Shown here: piece by piece, positions 1 to 11,811 of the stretch
Position numbering within the stretch: the first letter of the stretch is position 1
Layout of the letters: every line of letters begins with the position of its first letter
Assembly: GCF_933775445.1 (NCBI RefSeq)
Contig: NC_065878.1
Span: 18,488,395 to 18,552,394, forward strand
Length of the DNA stretch: 64,000 nt
Direction: 5' to 3'
Source: Argentina anserina
Taxonomy: Eukaryota; Streptophyta; Magnoliopsida; Rosales; Rosaceae
Program-made: the position numbers and the translations under genes
Notes under the pieces: generated by a model
What the model was told of the DNA's origin: nothing
The model's input: only the letters and a program-made list of their open reading frames with translations
Databases searched by the model: none

Positions 1-2
1 AA

Positions 3-3000
3 GGATGGAGAGATGCTTTAACCAAAGTGGCTAACCTCGCTGGCTGGACTTCGAAGGACTATAGGTAAGCCTCTACCGGAGATTCAGATATCAAATGACA
101 CAAAAGTGCTTTAATGTCTAATGTTCGTAAGCAATGAAGTTTCGGAAATGTGAGCACTTAGATTATAGATCGTTTACACACTATGAATCAAATTGAACTA
201 TCTTGAACTACATTGGATGAATCACAGTACCACTCTTTTCGCGGTTCGGTTCAACCATATCGTTGGACTTTATATTTGATATGTTCATAACTTCATATAC
301 TTAAGCATTGGAACTGTTTTGTCCTTCTTGTAGGTACGAATCAGAGCTAATCAAAGAGATAGTGCAAGCACTGTGGAGCAAAGTTCATCCTAGCCTTGCA
401 GCATTTGGTTCCTCAGAGAAGTTAGTCGGAGTGGGTACTAAGCTGGAGGAAATAGATGTTCTCTTAGATAGAGAAGCAAATGATGTTCGCTTTATAGGGA
501 TATGGGGGATGGGCGGGCTGGGCAAGACAACTCTTGCTAGACTAGTTTATGAGAATATCTCTCATCAATTTGAAGTTTGCATCTTTCTTTCTAATGTTAG
601 AGAGGTTTCCGCAACCCATGGGATAGTCCATCTACAAAAGCAGATGCTTTCCCAAATCCTGAAGGAAGAAAATGTACAAGTATGGGATGTTTATAGTGGA
701 ATCGCTATGACTAAGAGATGCTTTTGCAATAAAGCGATTCTTCTAGTTCTGGACGATGTGGATAGAATAGAGCAATTGGAAAACTTGGTGGGAGAAAATG
801 GCTGGTTCGGTTTGAGGAGTAGAATCATTGTAACAACTCGAGATCGACGTATACTAGTCACACATGGTATAGGTGAACCATATGAGTTGAAGGGATTAAA
901 CGATAAGGAAGCTCTCCAGCTCTTTAGTTGGAAAGCCTTTAGAAAATATGAGCCTGAAGAAGATTATGTAGAAGACTCTAAGAATGTTATTAGCTACGCT
1001 GGAGGTCTTCCCTTAGCTCTTAAAACTTTGGGTTCTTTTTTGTATAAAAGAAGCCCACAGGCATGGAGTTCTACATTGAAAACGTTAGAGGAAACTCCCA
1101 ACAGAACAGTTTTTGACATCCTGAAAGTGAGTTATGATGGACTAGATAAGATGGAGAAGAAAATGTTTCTAGACATTGCTTGCTTTTCTAGATGGTATCA
1201 AAACAAGTATGCACTTGAACTACTTTACAGTTCCGATGTTGGCAGTCATATTGCAATTGATGTTCTTGTTGAGAGATCTCTCATAAGTATTTCATTGGAA
1301 AATAAAGTATGTATACATGACCTGATCAAACAAATGGGATGTGAAATTGTTCGTCAAGAGTCTTATGAAGAACCTGGTAGACGCAGTCGTTTGTGGCTTC
1401 CTAACGACATTGCTCATGTATTTACAAAGAATACGGTAATTTTTGAATCGACTGTAATTTTCTTTGACATGGTACATGCTTGATATTTGAATCGACTCAT
1501 TTCTTACTTTCAATCACTTAAGGAACAGAAGAAGAGGATGCACTGTAATTTTCTTTGACATGATACATGCTCAATAATGAATTGACTCATTTCTTACTTC
1601 CAATACTTTAATAGGGAACAGAAGTGATTGAAGGCATATTCTTACATTTGCCTAAATTAGAAGAGTCGGATTGGAATCTTGAAGGCTTCTCTAAGATGTG
1701 CAAACTGAAGTTGCTCTACATTCATAATTTAAGGCTTTCTGTTGGCCCCAAATATCTTACTAATGGCTTGAGATTTCTGAATTGGAGTTGGTATCCTTCA
1801 AAATCTCTCCCACCAGGTTTTCGACCTGATGAGCTTACTGAACTTAGTTTGCCCCATGGCAATATTCATCACCTCTGGAATGGAAAAATAGTAAGTTTTA
1901 GTAAGTTTGGATTTTTTTTTTGAAAAGTAATAACGGTAAGTTATTGAATATCTGATATTGCTTAAATTTGATTTAATAAAAAATTCGTGCATGGATGATG
2001 ATTCTTCTACCATTCTTTATGTTTTCTACAGTACTTGGACAAGTTGAAATCTATCGATCTTAGTTACTCCATAAACTTGGCAAGAACTCCAGATTTCACA
2101 GGTATTCAAAACCTTGAGAAATTGGTTCTTGAAGGTTGTACGAACTTGGTTAAGATTCATTCATCTATTGCAATGCTCAAGAGACTCAAAATCTGGAATT
2201 TTAGAAACTGCAGAAATATTAAGAGTTTACCAAGTGAAGTAGAAATGGAATATCTTGAAACATTTGATGTTTCTGGCTGCTCAAAGCTGAAAATGATTCC
2301 AGAATTTATAGGGCCAATGAAAAGATTATCCGAGGTTTCTTTGAGTGGCACTGCTGTTGAGAAATTGCCTTCTTCATTGGAGTATTTGAGTGAGAGCTTG
2401 AAGAAGCTTGATTTGAGTGGAATTGTTATAAGAGAGCGGGCATACTCCCTTTTTGGCTTATTTCCAAGAAAGAGTCCTCACCCTTTGCTTCCTCTGTTAG
2501 CTTCCTTGAAGCATTTGTCTTTTTTGATGAAATTAAATCTGAATAACTGTAATCTTCATGAAGGAGAAATTCCCAATGAGATTGGTTCTCTGTCCTCCTT
2601 AAAGCACTTGGAACTCGGAGGAAATAGTTTTGTTAGCCTTCCTTCAACCATTCATTTGCTTCCAAAGCTTGAAACTATTAATGTGGAGAATTGCAGAAGG
2701 CTTCAACAATTGCCAGAACTTCCATTAAATGACACGTTACAGCTCAGAACTGACAATTGTGCTTCCCTACAATTGTTTCCAGATCCAGCTGATTTGTCCA
2801 AATTATCAGAATTTACACTCCTCTCCATTAACTGCGTTGGTAGTAATCAAGATTCTTGTTATTTCTTTTATTCAGTACTGCAGCGGTTGGTTGAGGTACT
2901 CTCTCTCTCTCTCTCTCTCTCTCTTTAATATGATGATTGGTATGGTGCAGGAAAACCCTTATTCTTTTGATCTTTTCCGTTTTGTAAGTCCTGGAACTGA

Positions 3001-3601
3001 AATTCCTGAGTGGTTCATTAATCAAAGTGTGGAACACCGAGTGTCTGAGAAGATACCTTCATGTGCAAGTAATAGCAGCAAGTGGATTGGGGTTGCTGCA
3101 TGTGCTCTTTTCGTACCTGAAGACAATCCGTCTGCCGTTCCTGAATATGATGGTTTATGTCCTGATTCTTGTGACTTTCGCTGCCATTGGAACGGATATC
3201 GTAAAGGTGTGCTGGATGTGGGTGGTTTCACAGTAGGATCAGTTGTTTCAGATCACCTTTTCTTCGTAGTTTTGCCCAGTCGCTTCTTGAAACCTGAGAA
3301 CTGTCCTGAGGACACATTGACAGAGGTTAAGTTTGCTTTCTGTAGCATTCGATCTGTAGGTAATAACAGATGCTTCAAGGTGAAGAAATGTGGGCTCCGT
3401 GCACTGTACGAGCATGACAGTGAAGAGCTTATCAGTAAAATGAATCAATCCAACAGGGGAATTTGTGTTTACAAAACCATAAATTGTGATTTAGGCAAAT
3501 CAGCATATGAACAAGGTGGTGCCATCGTTAAGGGCACACCCAAGGGAGCACCAAGCATAAGTGGAGGCAGTGAGGATGAATACTACTCTGCTGAGGATTG
3601 A
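3..3601 (+). CDS. TIR-NB-ARC-LRR immune receptor, 5' end outside window (TNL-1)
   Basis: Intracellular receptor of the TMV-resistance N type, predicted to sense pathogen effectors. Exons: 3-64 (end of TIR, ...LAGWTSKDY), 334-1435 (NB-ARC), 1615-1890 (first LRRs), 2032-2895 (LRRs), 2951-3601 (C-JID post-LRR domain), all with GT..AG introns. Phases close, giving about 984 visible residues with no stop. Motifs seen: P-loop GMGGLGKTT, kinase-2 LLVLDDVD, RNBS-B SRIIVTTRDRR, GLPL as GGLPLALKTLG, and an MHD equivalent IHDLIKQMG. Exon 5 opens with the typical PGTEIPEWF box of the post-LRR jelly-roll domain and ends in an acidic EDEYYSAED tail. It is closely similar to the two paralogues downstream, with the same exon phases and a similar 3' flank. 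The start codon and most of the TIR lie left of the window. Family assignment is firm; the pathogen recognised cannot be told. Confidence 0.93.
2899..2924 (+). repeat. (CT)n microsatellite in TNL-1 intron 4
   Basis: A dinucleotide CT run begins three bases after the GT donor of the last intron (2896-2950). Read through, the frame would continue as a Leu-Ser repeat and stop at 2928. The same intron in TNL-3 holds a longer CT run; the pseudogene TNL-2 has none there. Confidence 0.9.
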
Positions 3602-4042
3602 AGAAGATTTTGAAGACATGTCTTGCTTTGAAACAATCCTGTGCCTCAAGGCAAATACTGCTATTCTATGTATTTGGAGGTCGTATCAAGTAAGTGACCA
3701 TCAATCTCTGTCTATCGTATACTTCACGAGTTCATGTCAATTAATGACACATTTCGTCAATGCTTTACCATTTTGAATTCTTGATCATTAACACGAGTGA
3801 GATGTTATAATGAAGTGTACACATGAATAATTCCTGGTAACATGATGAAGCAACATAGCAGCATGATAGCTAAAACATAAAAACCATATTGTATGATTTT
3901 AGAAAACATATCTTTATGTATAAATAATGTAGAGTGGTTGAAGTAGTTAAGCTTAATGATAATGTCTTGGAATCACAAGGATTAGAAAAATAATTAACAC
4001 TACTGATCACTACAATGGTGATAGACAGACAGACCGATCGCC
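3602..4042. other. TNL-1 3' flank and intergenic spacer
   Basis: The first ~120 bases after the TNL-1 stop resemble the same place after TNL-3 (shared stretches around 3625-3705 and 17740-17840, including GTCGTATCAAGTAAGTGACC). This suggests a conserved 3' UTR, perhaps with an intron whose donor is GTAAGTG. The rest is AT-rich and I see no gene in it. Confidence 0.5.
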
Positions 4043-4056
4043 AAGTCAAAGTCGTC
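4043..4056 (-). promoter_or_regulatory. W-box-like motif shared upstream of TNL-2 and TNL-3
   Basis: AAGTCAAAGTCGTC occurs about 100 bases before the TNL-2 start and again at 13812-13825 before TNL-3. On the other strand it reads TTTGACTT, containing the WRKY-binding core TTGAC. Defence genes are often controlled by W-boxes; use here is inferred. Confidence 0.4.
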
Positions 4057-5660
4057 TTCTTCTTTCTCTATTATTTCCAATTTTTCCTGATAGATTTTGT
4101 ACAATCGATTGTGCGTTTGGAGCAGAACTTTGATCGCCTGTCAATCACTTTCTGATGGCATTGAGCACCCAAGTCAGAGCCTCCACCGGTTCGGCTGTGC
4201 CATGGGAATACGACGTGTTTTTGAGCTTCAGAGGCAAAGACACCCGAAAGAGCTTCACTGACCATTTATACGACAAGTTGCAGTGGCGAGGAATCAAGAT
4301 TTTCAGGGACGATCCGGGACTCGAAAGAGGCAAATCCATCTCTCCTGAGCTCATCTCAGCTATCGAGCAATCCAGGATTGCGATCGTCGTTCTTTTGTCA
4401 AATTATGCTACTTCCACTTGGTGCTTGCTTGAACTGTGTAAGATCTTGGAATGCATGGAAGAGAGGGGTTCAATTCTGCCGGTGTTTGACGAGGTGGAGC
4501 CGTCTGATGTGAGACACCAAAGGGGCAGCTTTGCTGAAGCGTTTTTGATGAACATGTCGAGAAGCTTGGGGAAGATAGCAAGGAAGTAAAAGGGTGGAGA
4601 TATGCGTTAACCAAAGTGGCTAAGCTCGCTGGATGGAACACAAAGGATTACAGGTAAGCTTCATTTAGAGATTCAGAGATCAAGTGACTTTTTATGTTAT
4701 AAGTATGTACTTAAATGTTGAAAAGATCTATATGTTAATATATTCAGCATGGAATTTGTTTTCTCTTTTCTGTAGGTATGAAACAGAGCTTATGAAAGAG
4801 ATTGTGCAAGCACTGTGGAGCAAAGTGCATCCTACTTTAACCATTTCTGATTCCACAGACAAGTTAGTTTGAATGGATGCTAAGTTTAAGGAAATAGATG
4901 TTCTTTTGGACAAAGAAGCAAATGATGTTCGCTTTATAGGGATATGGGGGATGGGTGGGGTGGGTAAGACCACCCTTGCTAGAGTGGTGTATGAGAAAAT
5001 CTCTCATCAGTTCGAAGTTTGCATCTTTGTTGCTAAAGTGAAAGAGGTTTCTGCAACACTCGGTCCAGTTCGTCTACAGGAACAGATTCTTTCCCAAATA
5101 TTTAACGAAGAAAATGTTCAAGTATGAAATGTTATTGATGGAATGAATAGGATAAAAGAGATGCGTATGTAATAAAGAAGTTTTTCTAGTTCTTGACGAT
5201 GTGGATGAACCAGAGCAACTGAAAAACTTGGTGGGAGGAAAAGACTGGTTTGGTTTAAGGAGTAGAATCATCATTACAACCAGAAATCGACATGTACTAG
5301 TCACACATGGTATAGAAGAACCATATGAGCTGAAGAGCTTAAACTACGATGAGGCTCTTTAGCTGTTTGATATGCCTTCAGAAAATATGCGGCAGAAGAA
5401 GATTACATAGGGCTCTCTGAGGGTTTTGTTAGTTATGCCAGAGGTCTTCCTTTAGCTCTTGAAACTTTGGGGTCCTTGTATAAAATAAGTCCGGGTGCAT
5501 GGAGTTCTGCATTAGAAAAACTACGGAATACTCCCAACAGAACAATTTTTGATGTGCTAAAAGTAAGTTATAATGGACTTGATGAGATTGAAAAGAAAAC
5601 TTTTCTGGATATTACATGTTTCTCTTTGGAATATGACGCCAAGATTGTCATTGAACTACT

Positions 5661-5828
5661 GCACAGTCTTGACATGTGCACTTGTATTGCAATAGATGTT
5701 CTTGTTGAGAAATCTCTCTTAACTATTTCATCAGACTACAGGTGCACAGTCTTGACATGTGCACTTGTATTGCAATAGATCATAGATGTTCTTGTTGAGA
5801 AATCTCTCTTAACTATTTCATCAGACTA
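5661..5828 (+). repeat. Internal tandem duplication in TNL-2
   Basis: A block starting GCACAGTCTTGACATGTGCA at 5661 recurs at 5744. The second copy carries 7 extra bases (CATAGAT), so the net insertion is 90 bases. That restores the frame, but the second copy is read out of frame in between and meets a TAG. Confidence 0.85.
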
Positions 5829-6523
5829 TAAAATAGGTTTGCATGATTTGATACAAGAAATGGGATGTGAAATCGTGCGACAAGAGTCGTTTGAAGAGCC
5901 TGGTGAACGCAGTTGGTTGGGGCTTCGCAGTGATATCTTTCATGTGTTCACAAAGAATACAGTAAGATTTTTGAACATATTAAATCACCAAGCTTTGATA
6001 GCAATTTCATTTCATTTAAACATGAAACTTGGTCATTTTTGGAACTGACATATCTGTCATAAGTCATAACAGGGAACAGAAGCTATTGATCGCATATTTT
6101 TACACTTGCATGAACTAGAAGAGGCAGATTGGTATCCTGAAGCCTTTTCTAAAATGCGTAAACTGAAGGTGCTCTACATTCACAATTTGAGGCTTTCTCT
6201 TGGCCCCAAATATCTTCCTAATTCTTTGAGATTTCTGAACTGGAGTTGGTATCCTTCAAAATCTCTCCCACCAAGTTTTGAGCCAGATGAACTTACTGAA
6301 CCTAGTTTGGTTCATAGCAATATTGATCACCTCTGGGAGGGAATGAAAGTAAGTTATCGAATATATGTAATCTGCACAACCATTATTAAATTTTTAGTTA
6401 ATGCATGGAAGCTGATTGATTTTACCATCTTCATGTTTCTTACAGTACTTGCGCAAGTTGAAATCTATCGATCTTAGTTACTCCAGAAAGTTGACAAGGA
6501 CCCCAAATTTCACAGGTACTCAA

Positions 6524-6664
6524 TGTTAGCGTGAATAACTCCGTGAATCGCGGACGTGATTCACAGAGGAAATTAAGGAATTATTTGTCGATAAAGTGTA
6601 CTTTTGTTAGCTTATATAGGCCATTTTCTGTGTATAGATCATAAGTGTGGTATACTAATTTAGT
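6524..6664 (+). repeat. 5' LTR of the copia element in TNL-2
   Basis: 141 bp, paired with the 3' LTR at 11671-11811. It is followed directly by the tRNA primer-binding site. Fourteen differences from its partner were counted by eye. Confidence 0.93.
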
Positions 6665-7400
6665 TAGTATCAGAGCAGTGCTCTATTTTTTCTGGGTTTC
6701 ATTTTTCCTTTGCAGTTTGTGGTGCAAGCTCGGCTGACGAGCTCGCTGTCACCCTCCCTCGGCGCACAGCCCTTCGGCGACGTTAGCAAGCCACTCGGCC
6801 AGCTGGCGGCGACTTGCTTGCCCTCGACGTCGTACCGCTGCAAAACACTCAGTTGCAATACCCGACTCGTCCAACTCAGCTCACCCACCCCACCGAGCTA
6901 GGGACTGCATCGCCATCCTTGTTTCGTAGCCGGTCTTGAGAGGGACTGCTCCTCTCCTCCTCGACGAGCGCCGGTGACATCCTGGTTGACTAAAGGCCGG
7001 CAACATCTCTCTCCACCGCTGCCCTTTAGTTTCCGCCGCTGCAAGCTCTCCACCACAGCCGCCACATCAAGCTATCCTCCTCTCCACCAGAACCGCCGCA
7101 TCGAGCTCTCCACCTCTCCACCAAAGCCGCCACATTCACCACGCCATTAGAATCACCGCTACCAAGAAAAAAAATTCGAGTCACCGTGCTCCGGATCCGA
7201 CTGGCCCGACCCAAATTCAATCCGACCCGACCCGATCCGGCCCAAGACTCGACCCAAACTAGACCCGATCCGGCCCAGAATTGATAGTCTTGATTGTCAG
7301 TGTAGGTACACCGACAGTGCACATGCACCCAAGACAGATTCATATTAGTTTTTTGGTATTTCCGCTGTATAATTCTTGATTTTTTTAAATTTGTTTTTCA
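6665..7400 (+). other. Untranslated leader of the copia element
   Basis: Between the 5' LTR and the gag start. Its middle (about 6720-7300) is clearly richer in G+C than the rest of the window, with many CCG and CTCC runs and repeated gcCCGACCC-type motifs near 7200-7280. No convincing reading frame is seen. Confidence 0.6.
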
Positions 7401-10400
7401 ATGGATTCTGGAGACGAATCTGATGTTCCGAAATTTAAAGTATATGTTAAGAGTTCTGACAGTGGGTTCTTTGGGGGAACTAAAGTCAATGGGACCAATT
7501 TCCGTAAATGGAAGCGAATTATGGCGGCTCATCTTCGAGGAATGCACAAGATGGGGCATGTAACCGGAGTAACTAAGGCTACTAGTGCAGATGATATTAT
7601 TGCATACACTAAGTGGGATGACGATGATAGTCTTGTGATGTCCGTCTTATGGAAAGCTATGAATGAAGATATAGTTGATCTGGTGGAGGCATGTGACATT
7701 GCGCATGCAATATGACAGACACTTGAAGGCTTATATACTAATGACTCTGATTTCATACAGGTTCATGAGTTAATGTGCACCGGTGGGGTGCAACAAGATG
7801 GGCAACCGGTGGCGCAATATTTCACCAAACTAAAAAATATTTGGGCTGAGATTGATGTGAAACGTCCTTGCATGATCAAGAATCAGGAGGATATTGTTTG
7901 GTACCAAAGTGAGAAGGAGCTTGAGCGAGTTCACTATTTCTTGAAAGATCTTGATGCCAAACATAATAGTGCGAAAGGGGAATTGCTCCGAAAGATCGAA
8001 CCCCCTAGCCTAATTACAACTTTCACATATATCCGGAAGGATGAATCTCACCAGGAGAGTCTTCATCACACACAAGTTGAAGTTTTCAGTCTTACTGTTC
8101 GTGCTAGATCTCCCGCACCACCCCTTCAGCAGGCCACTTCATCAGCAAAGACCACCATCAGGCTTTGGGAATCAGCCCCGCCCTCCTTGCTCTTATTGTC
8201 ATGATACTAACCATGCTTGTGCGACATGTTGGAAGTTGTATCCACACCTTCGGCCTAAGAGGTCTAATTATCGTCCCAAGGCGAAAGCAACTATTCAATT
8301 CGTCCAAGAACCCGATATCTATAGTGTGGTTGGACATGATCATCATACAGTAGGAGGAGCAATATCTACCGCATCCACAGCTAGTTGTGGCAAACTTGGT
8401 ATGGCTTTAAATATTTCTAACTTTGTTGGTTTTGATACATGGATTATTGATTCTGGTGCGTCTGATCATATGACTTATGAAAAATCTTATTTTACCGTGT
8501 TGTCTCCTCTACCAGTACCATATGTTACTAATGATAATGGTGAGGCATTCCCCGTATTAGGGCAAGGGTCAGTTCGTATTACTCCCACAATAAAGCTTCA
8601 CAATGTGCTATATGTACCTGTTTTTCTCATCATTTGATATATGTTCCCCAATTGAACATTGACGCTAAGTGCTCTATGACATTTTTTCCTATGTATGTGA
8701 TATTTCAGGATCTTCTCACCAGGGAGTTAATTGGTTGGGGGTATCTGAGGGGCCGGTTGTTTCATATGGATCAGACATATGCGGGAGAGAAACCAGTGGC
8801 ACAATCTCAGACCGTTTTAATCTCCACTTCTGACAAGCTAATTGAAGTTTGGTTATAGCATCGTCGTTTAGGGCATCAATATTTTAGTGTTACGAAAAAA
8901 TATATGCCTACTTTGTTGATTAGTGTGGATGAGTCACTTTTACGTTGTGAGACATGTGTTTTGGGCAAGAGTCATCGATCTACTTATTCCCCTAATACTT
9001 CTAATAAACGTATTTTTCTTTAAGAATTAATTCATTCTGATGTTTTGGGACCCTCCAAAGAGTCTACTGTGTCAGAGATGCGGTATTATATGTCATTTAT
9101 TGATGATTGCACCCGTTTTTCATGGATTGTTCTCCTCAAACTAAAGATTAGGGTTTTCCAGCTTTCAAACCTTCTATAACATTGTCCAAACATAATATAA
9201 TGCCACAGTTAGAGTTATTCGTTCTAATAATTGGGGGGAATATGTAAATCATGTCTTTCAGGAGTTCTTTAACACACACGGAATTGTTCATCAAACAACG
9301 TGTCCTTACACACCTGAGCATAATAGAGTTTATGAAAGGAAAAATCGTCATTTACTTGATATGGCTCGGTGTATTTTTTTTAGTGTCCATATGCCTCAGT
9401 ACCTTTGGGGTGATGCTGTCATAACTTCCGCCCACCTCATTAATCGTCTTCCATCTCGTGTCCTTCAGGGAAATGTTCCATATGAGGTGCTTGCATCTCA
9501 TGTCTCCTTACCCTCTTTTCATAATCTTCCTGCCCGTGTTTTCGGTTGTGTTGCTTTTGTCCATTTTCCAAAACACCAGAGGTCTAAGTTGGATGCCCGG
9601 GCCGTTAAATGTGTGTTTGTTGGGTATGGAGGACATCATAAAGGGTACCGATGCTATCATCCACCTACTAGGAAGTACTATGTCACTATGGATGTTATTT
9701 TCTTTGAGGACATGAGTTATTTCCCCTCTTTCGATACTGCTCTTCAGGAGGAGAATTCGTATTTTGAATAGCTGTATTATGGAAAAAGGGAGACAAATAA
9801 GTCAGTAGATATGGTGACAAGTTCAATTGAGATTACCAATATGTCAGCTACACAGGCACCATCGGATGATTCCGGTGTCGTCACTCCGGAGATTCAGGTA
9901 CCAGAAGATGACAACACAACAACCCCTCATGTTTCCCATACTACTGTTTATATACCTGGCCAATGCTTTCCTGGTACGGAAAATCACTCATATGAGGTTA
10001 GTCATTCTATTAGGGCTAATACTAGTGAGGTTAATAGTAGACAATATGTCTTGCCAAATAGGTATACTCGGGGTCAGCCAACAAAAAAATATGAACCTAC
10101 CATTCAGGCTAAAGCTAAGTATCATGTGGCAAATTTTATGTCTACCAAAAGATTGTATAAATCATATGAATCATTTGTGAATCAAATATATACTGTATCA
10201 GTACCTAACAAAGTGCAGGATGCATTGAGAGATCCAAAATGGAGGAAAGCAATGGAGGAAGAGATAGAAGCATTACAAAAGAACAATACTTGGGAGCTTG
10301 TATCTCCACCACATGACAAGAAGACTGTGGGATGTCGTTGGGTGTTTACAGTAAATCATAATCCAGATGGGTCAGTGAGCCGGTATAAAACACGCCCAGT

Positions 10401-11663
10401 AGCAAAGAGGTTCACCCAGACATATTGCATAGACTATGATGAGACATTTGCACCTGTTGCAAAGATAAAAATTATTCGGGTATTGCTCTCTTGTGTTGCT
10501 AACTTAAACTAGCCACTTAGATAGTTTGATGTGAAGAATGCATTCCTCCATGGAGAACTTACAGAAGAAGTGTACATGGATCTTCCGCTTGGATATACGG
10601 CCGCTTCTCTAAGTAACTTTGTATGCAGATTGAGAACGTCTTTGTATGGTCTTAAACAGTCACTCGTGCTTGGTTTGGAAGATTCTCACAATTCATGAGG
10701 AAAATTGACTACAGACAGAGTAATTCAGACCACACATTATTTCTCAAACATCAACAAGGAAAGGTAACAACCCTAATTATATATGTTGATGATATGGTAG
10801 TTACTGGGAATGGTACTGTTGAAGTGGATAGATTACAGAAACAGCTAGCCACAAAGTTTGAGATGAAGGACCTAAGTACACTCAAGTACTTCTTAGAGAT
10901 TGAGGTAGCCCGAGGAAGTGATGGTATATATCTGTGTCAGAGGAAGTACGTCTTTGATCTACTAACAGAGACCGGTATGTTGGATTGCACTCCCATTGAT
11001 ACTCCTATTGAGCAGAACCATCGGTTATCAGAATATCCAGATCAAGTGCTTACTGAAAAACGTCATTATCAGAGGCTAGTTGGACGCCTGATTTATTTAT
11101 CACATACCAGACTAGATGTTGTGTATGCAGTAAGTGTAGTGAGTCAGTTCATGCATAATCCCAGTGTGGACCACATGGATGTTGTTATAAGGATTTTGAG
11201 GTACTTGAAGTCAGCTCCAGGGAGAGGAGTAATGTTCACTAATCACAATAATATCATTGAGGTTTGTGGCTTCACAGATGCAGACCGGGCTGGAAATATT
11301 ACAGATCAGAGATCCACATCAGGGCACCTTACCTTTGTTGGGGGTAATCTTGTTACATGGAAGAGTAAGAAACAAAAAGTGGTAGCTCGATATAGTGTTG
11401 AAGCAGAATACAGATGTATGACTCAGGGAGTGTGCAAATTGTTATGGCTTAGAAATTTTCTACAAGATTTGGGTATTAAGCCTAAGTGTGCTATGCAGTT
11501 GTACTGTGATAACAAGGCAACTATTGATATTTCACAGAATCATGTGCAATATGACCGTACAAAAGAGCAACTTGCCGATATGCTCACAAAAGGAGTGTCT
11601 AAGAATGCAATTTATGACTCACTTAGCAAGTTGGGTATGGTTGATGTGTATGCGTCAACTTAA
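7401..11663 (+). pseudogene. Copia gag-pol, broken by stops and shifts
   Basis: Gag opens at 7401 and meets a stop at about 7713. The zinc knuckle (CX2CX4HX4C) is near 8195-8240. The protease box WIIDSGASDHM is near 8440. A GAG-pre-integrase HRRLGH motif is near 8860 and integrase core pieces run 9030-9770. Reverse transcriptase begins near 10200; its YVDDMVVTGN active-site box is near 10780. RNase H with DADRAG and KSKKQ boxes runs 11270-11660. In-frame stops or shifts separate at least seven blocks, so no polyprotein can be made. Domain order integrase before RT marks Ty1/copia rather than gypsy. Confidence 0.93.
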
Positions 11664-11670
11664 GGGGGAG

Positions 11671-11811
11671 TGTTAGCGTGAATAACTTCGTAAATCACGG
11701 GCGTAATTCACGGAAGAAATCAAGGAATTATTTGTCGATAAAGTGTACTTTTATTAGCTTATATATGTCATTTTCTGTGTATAGATCTTAAGTGTGATAT
11801 ACTAATTGAGT
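11671..11811 (+). repeat. 3' LTR of the copia element in TNL-2
   Basis: 141 bp, preceded by the polypurine tract and followed by the CTCAA target duplication. After it the LRR coding sequence resumes with AACCTCGAGAAG. Confidence 0.93.

Larger units (their letters stand above)
6524..11811 (+). mobile_element. Ty1/copia LTR retrotransposon, complete but defective
   Basis: Two 141-bp LTRs (6524-6664 and 11671-11811) start TGTTAGCGTG and are about 90% identical by hand count, mostly transitions. They are flanked by the 5-bp duplication CTCAA (6519-6523 and 11812-11816). A primer-binding site like initiator Met-tRNA (TAGTATCAGAGCA) follows the 5' LTR and a polypurine tract (AAGGGGGAG) precedes the 3' LTR. 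The LTRs end in GT, not CA. The inside has the copia order: gag, zinc knuckle, protease, integrase, reverse transcriptase, RNase H. It lies in sense in the LRR exon of TNL-2. LTR divergence points to an old insertion. Confidence 0.96.

Noticed and set aside
2729..2950. Open frame joining TNL-1 exon 5 to sequence upstream through the CT repeat
   Set aside because: It runs through the intron out of phase with the LRR exon; the GT..AG intron 2896-2950 gives the conserved C-JID start instead.
7026..7343. 105-codon frame on the - strand in the copia leader
   Set aside because: Low-complexity Gly/Ser/Trp composition from the G+C-rich leader; no homology recognised.
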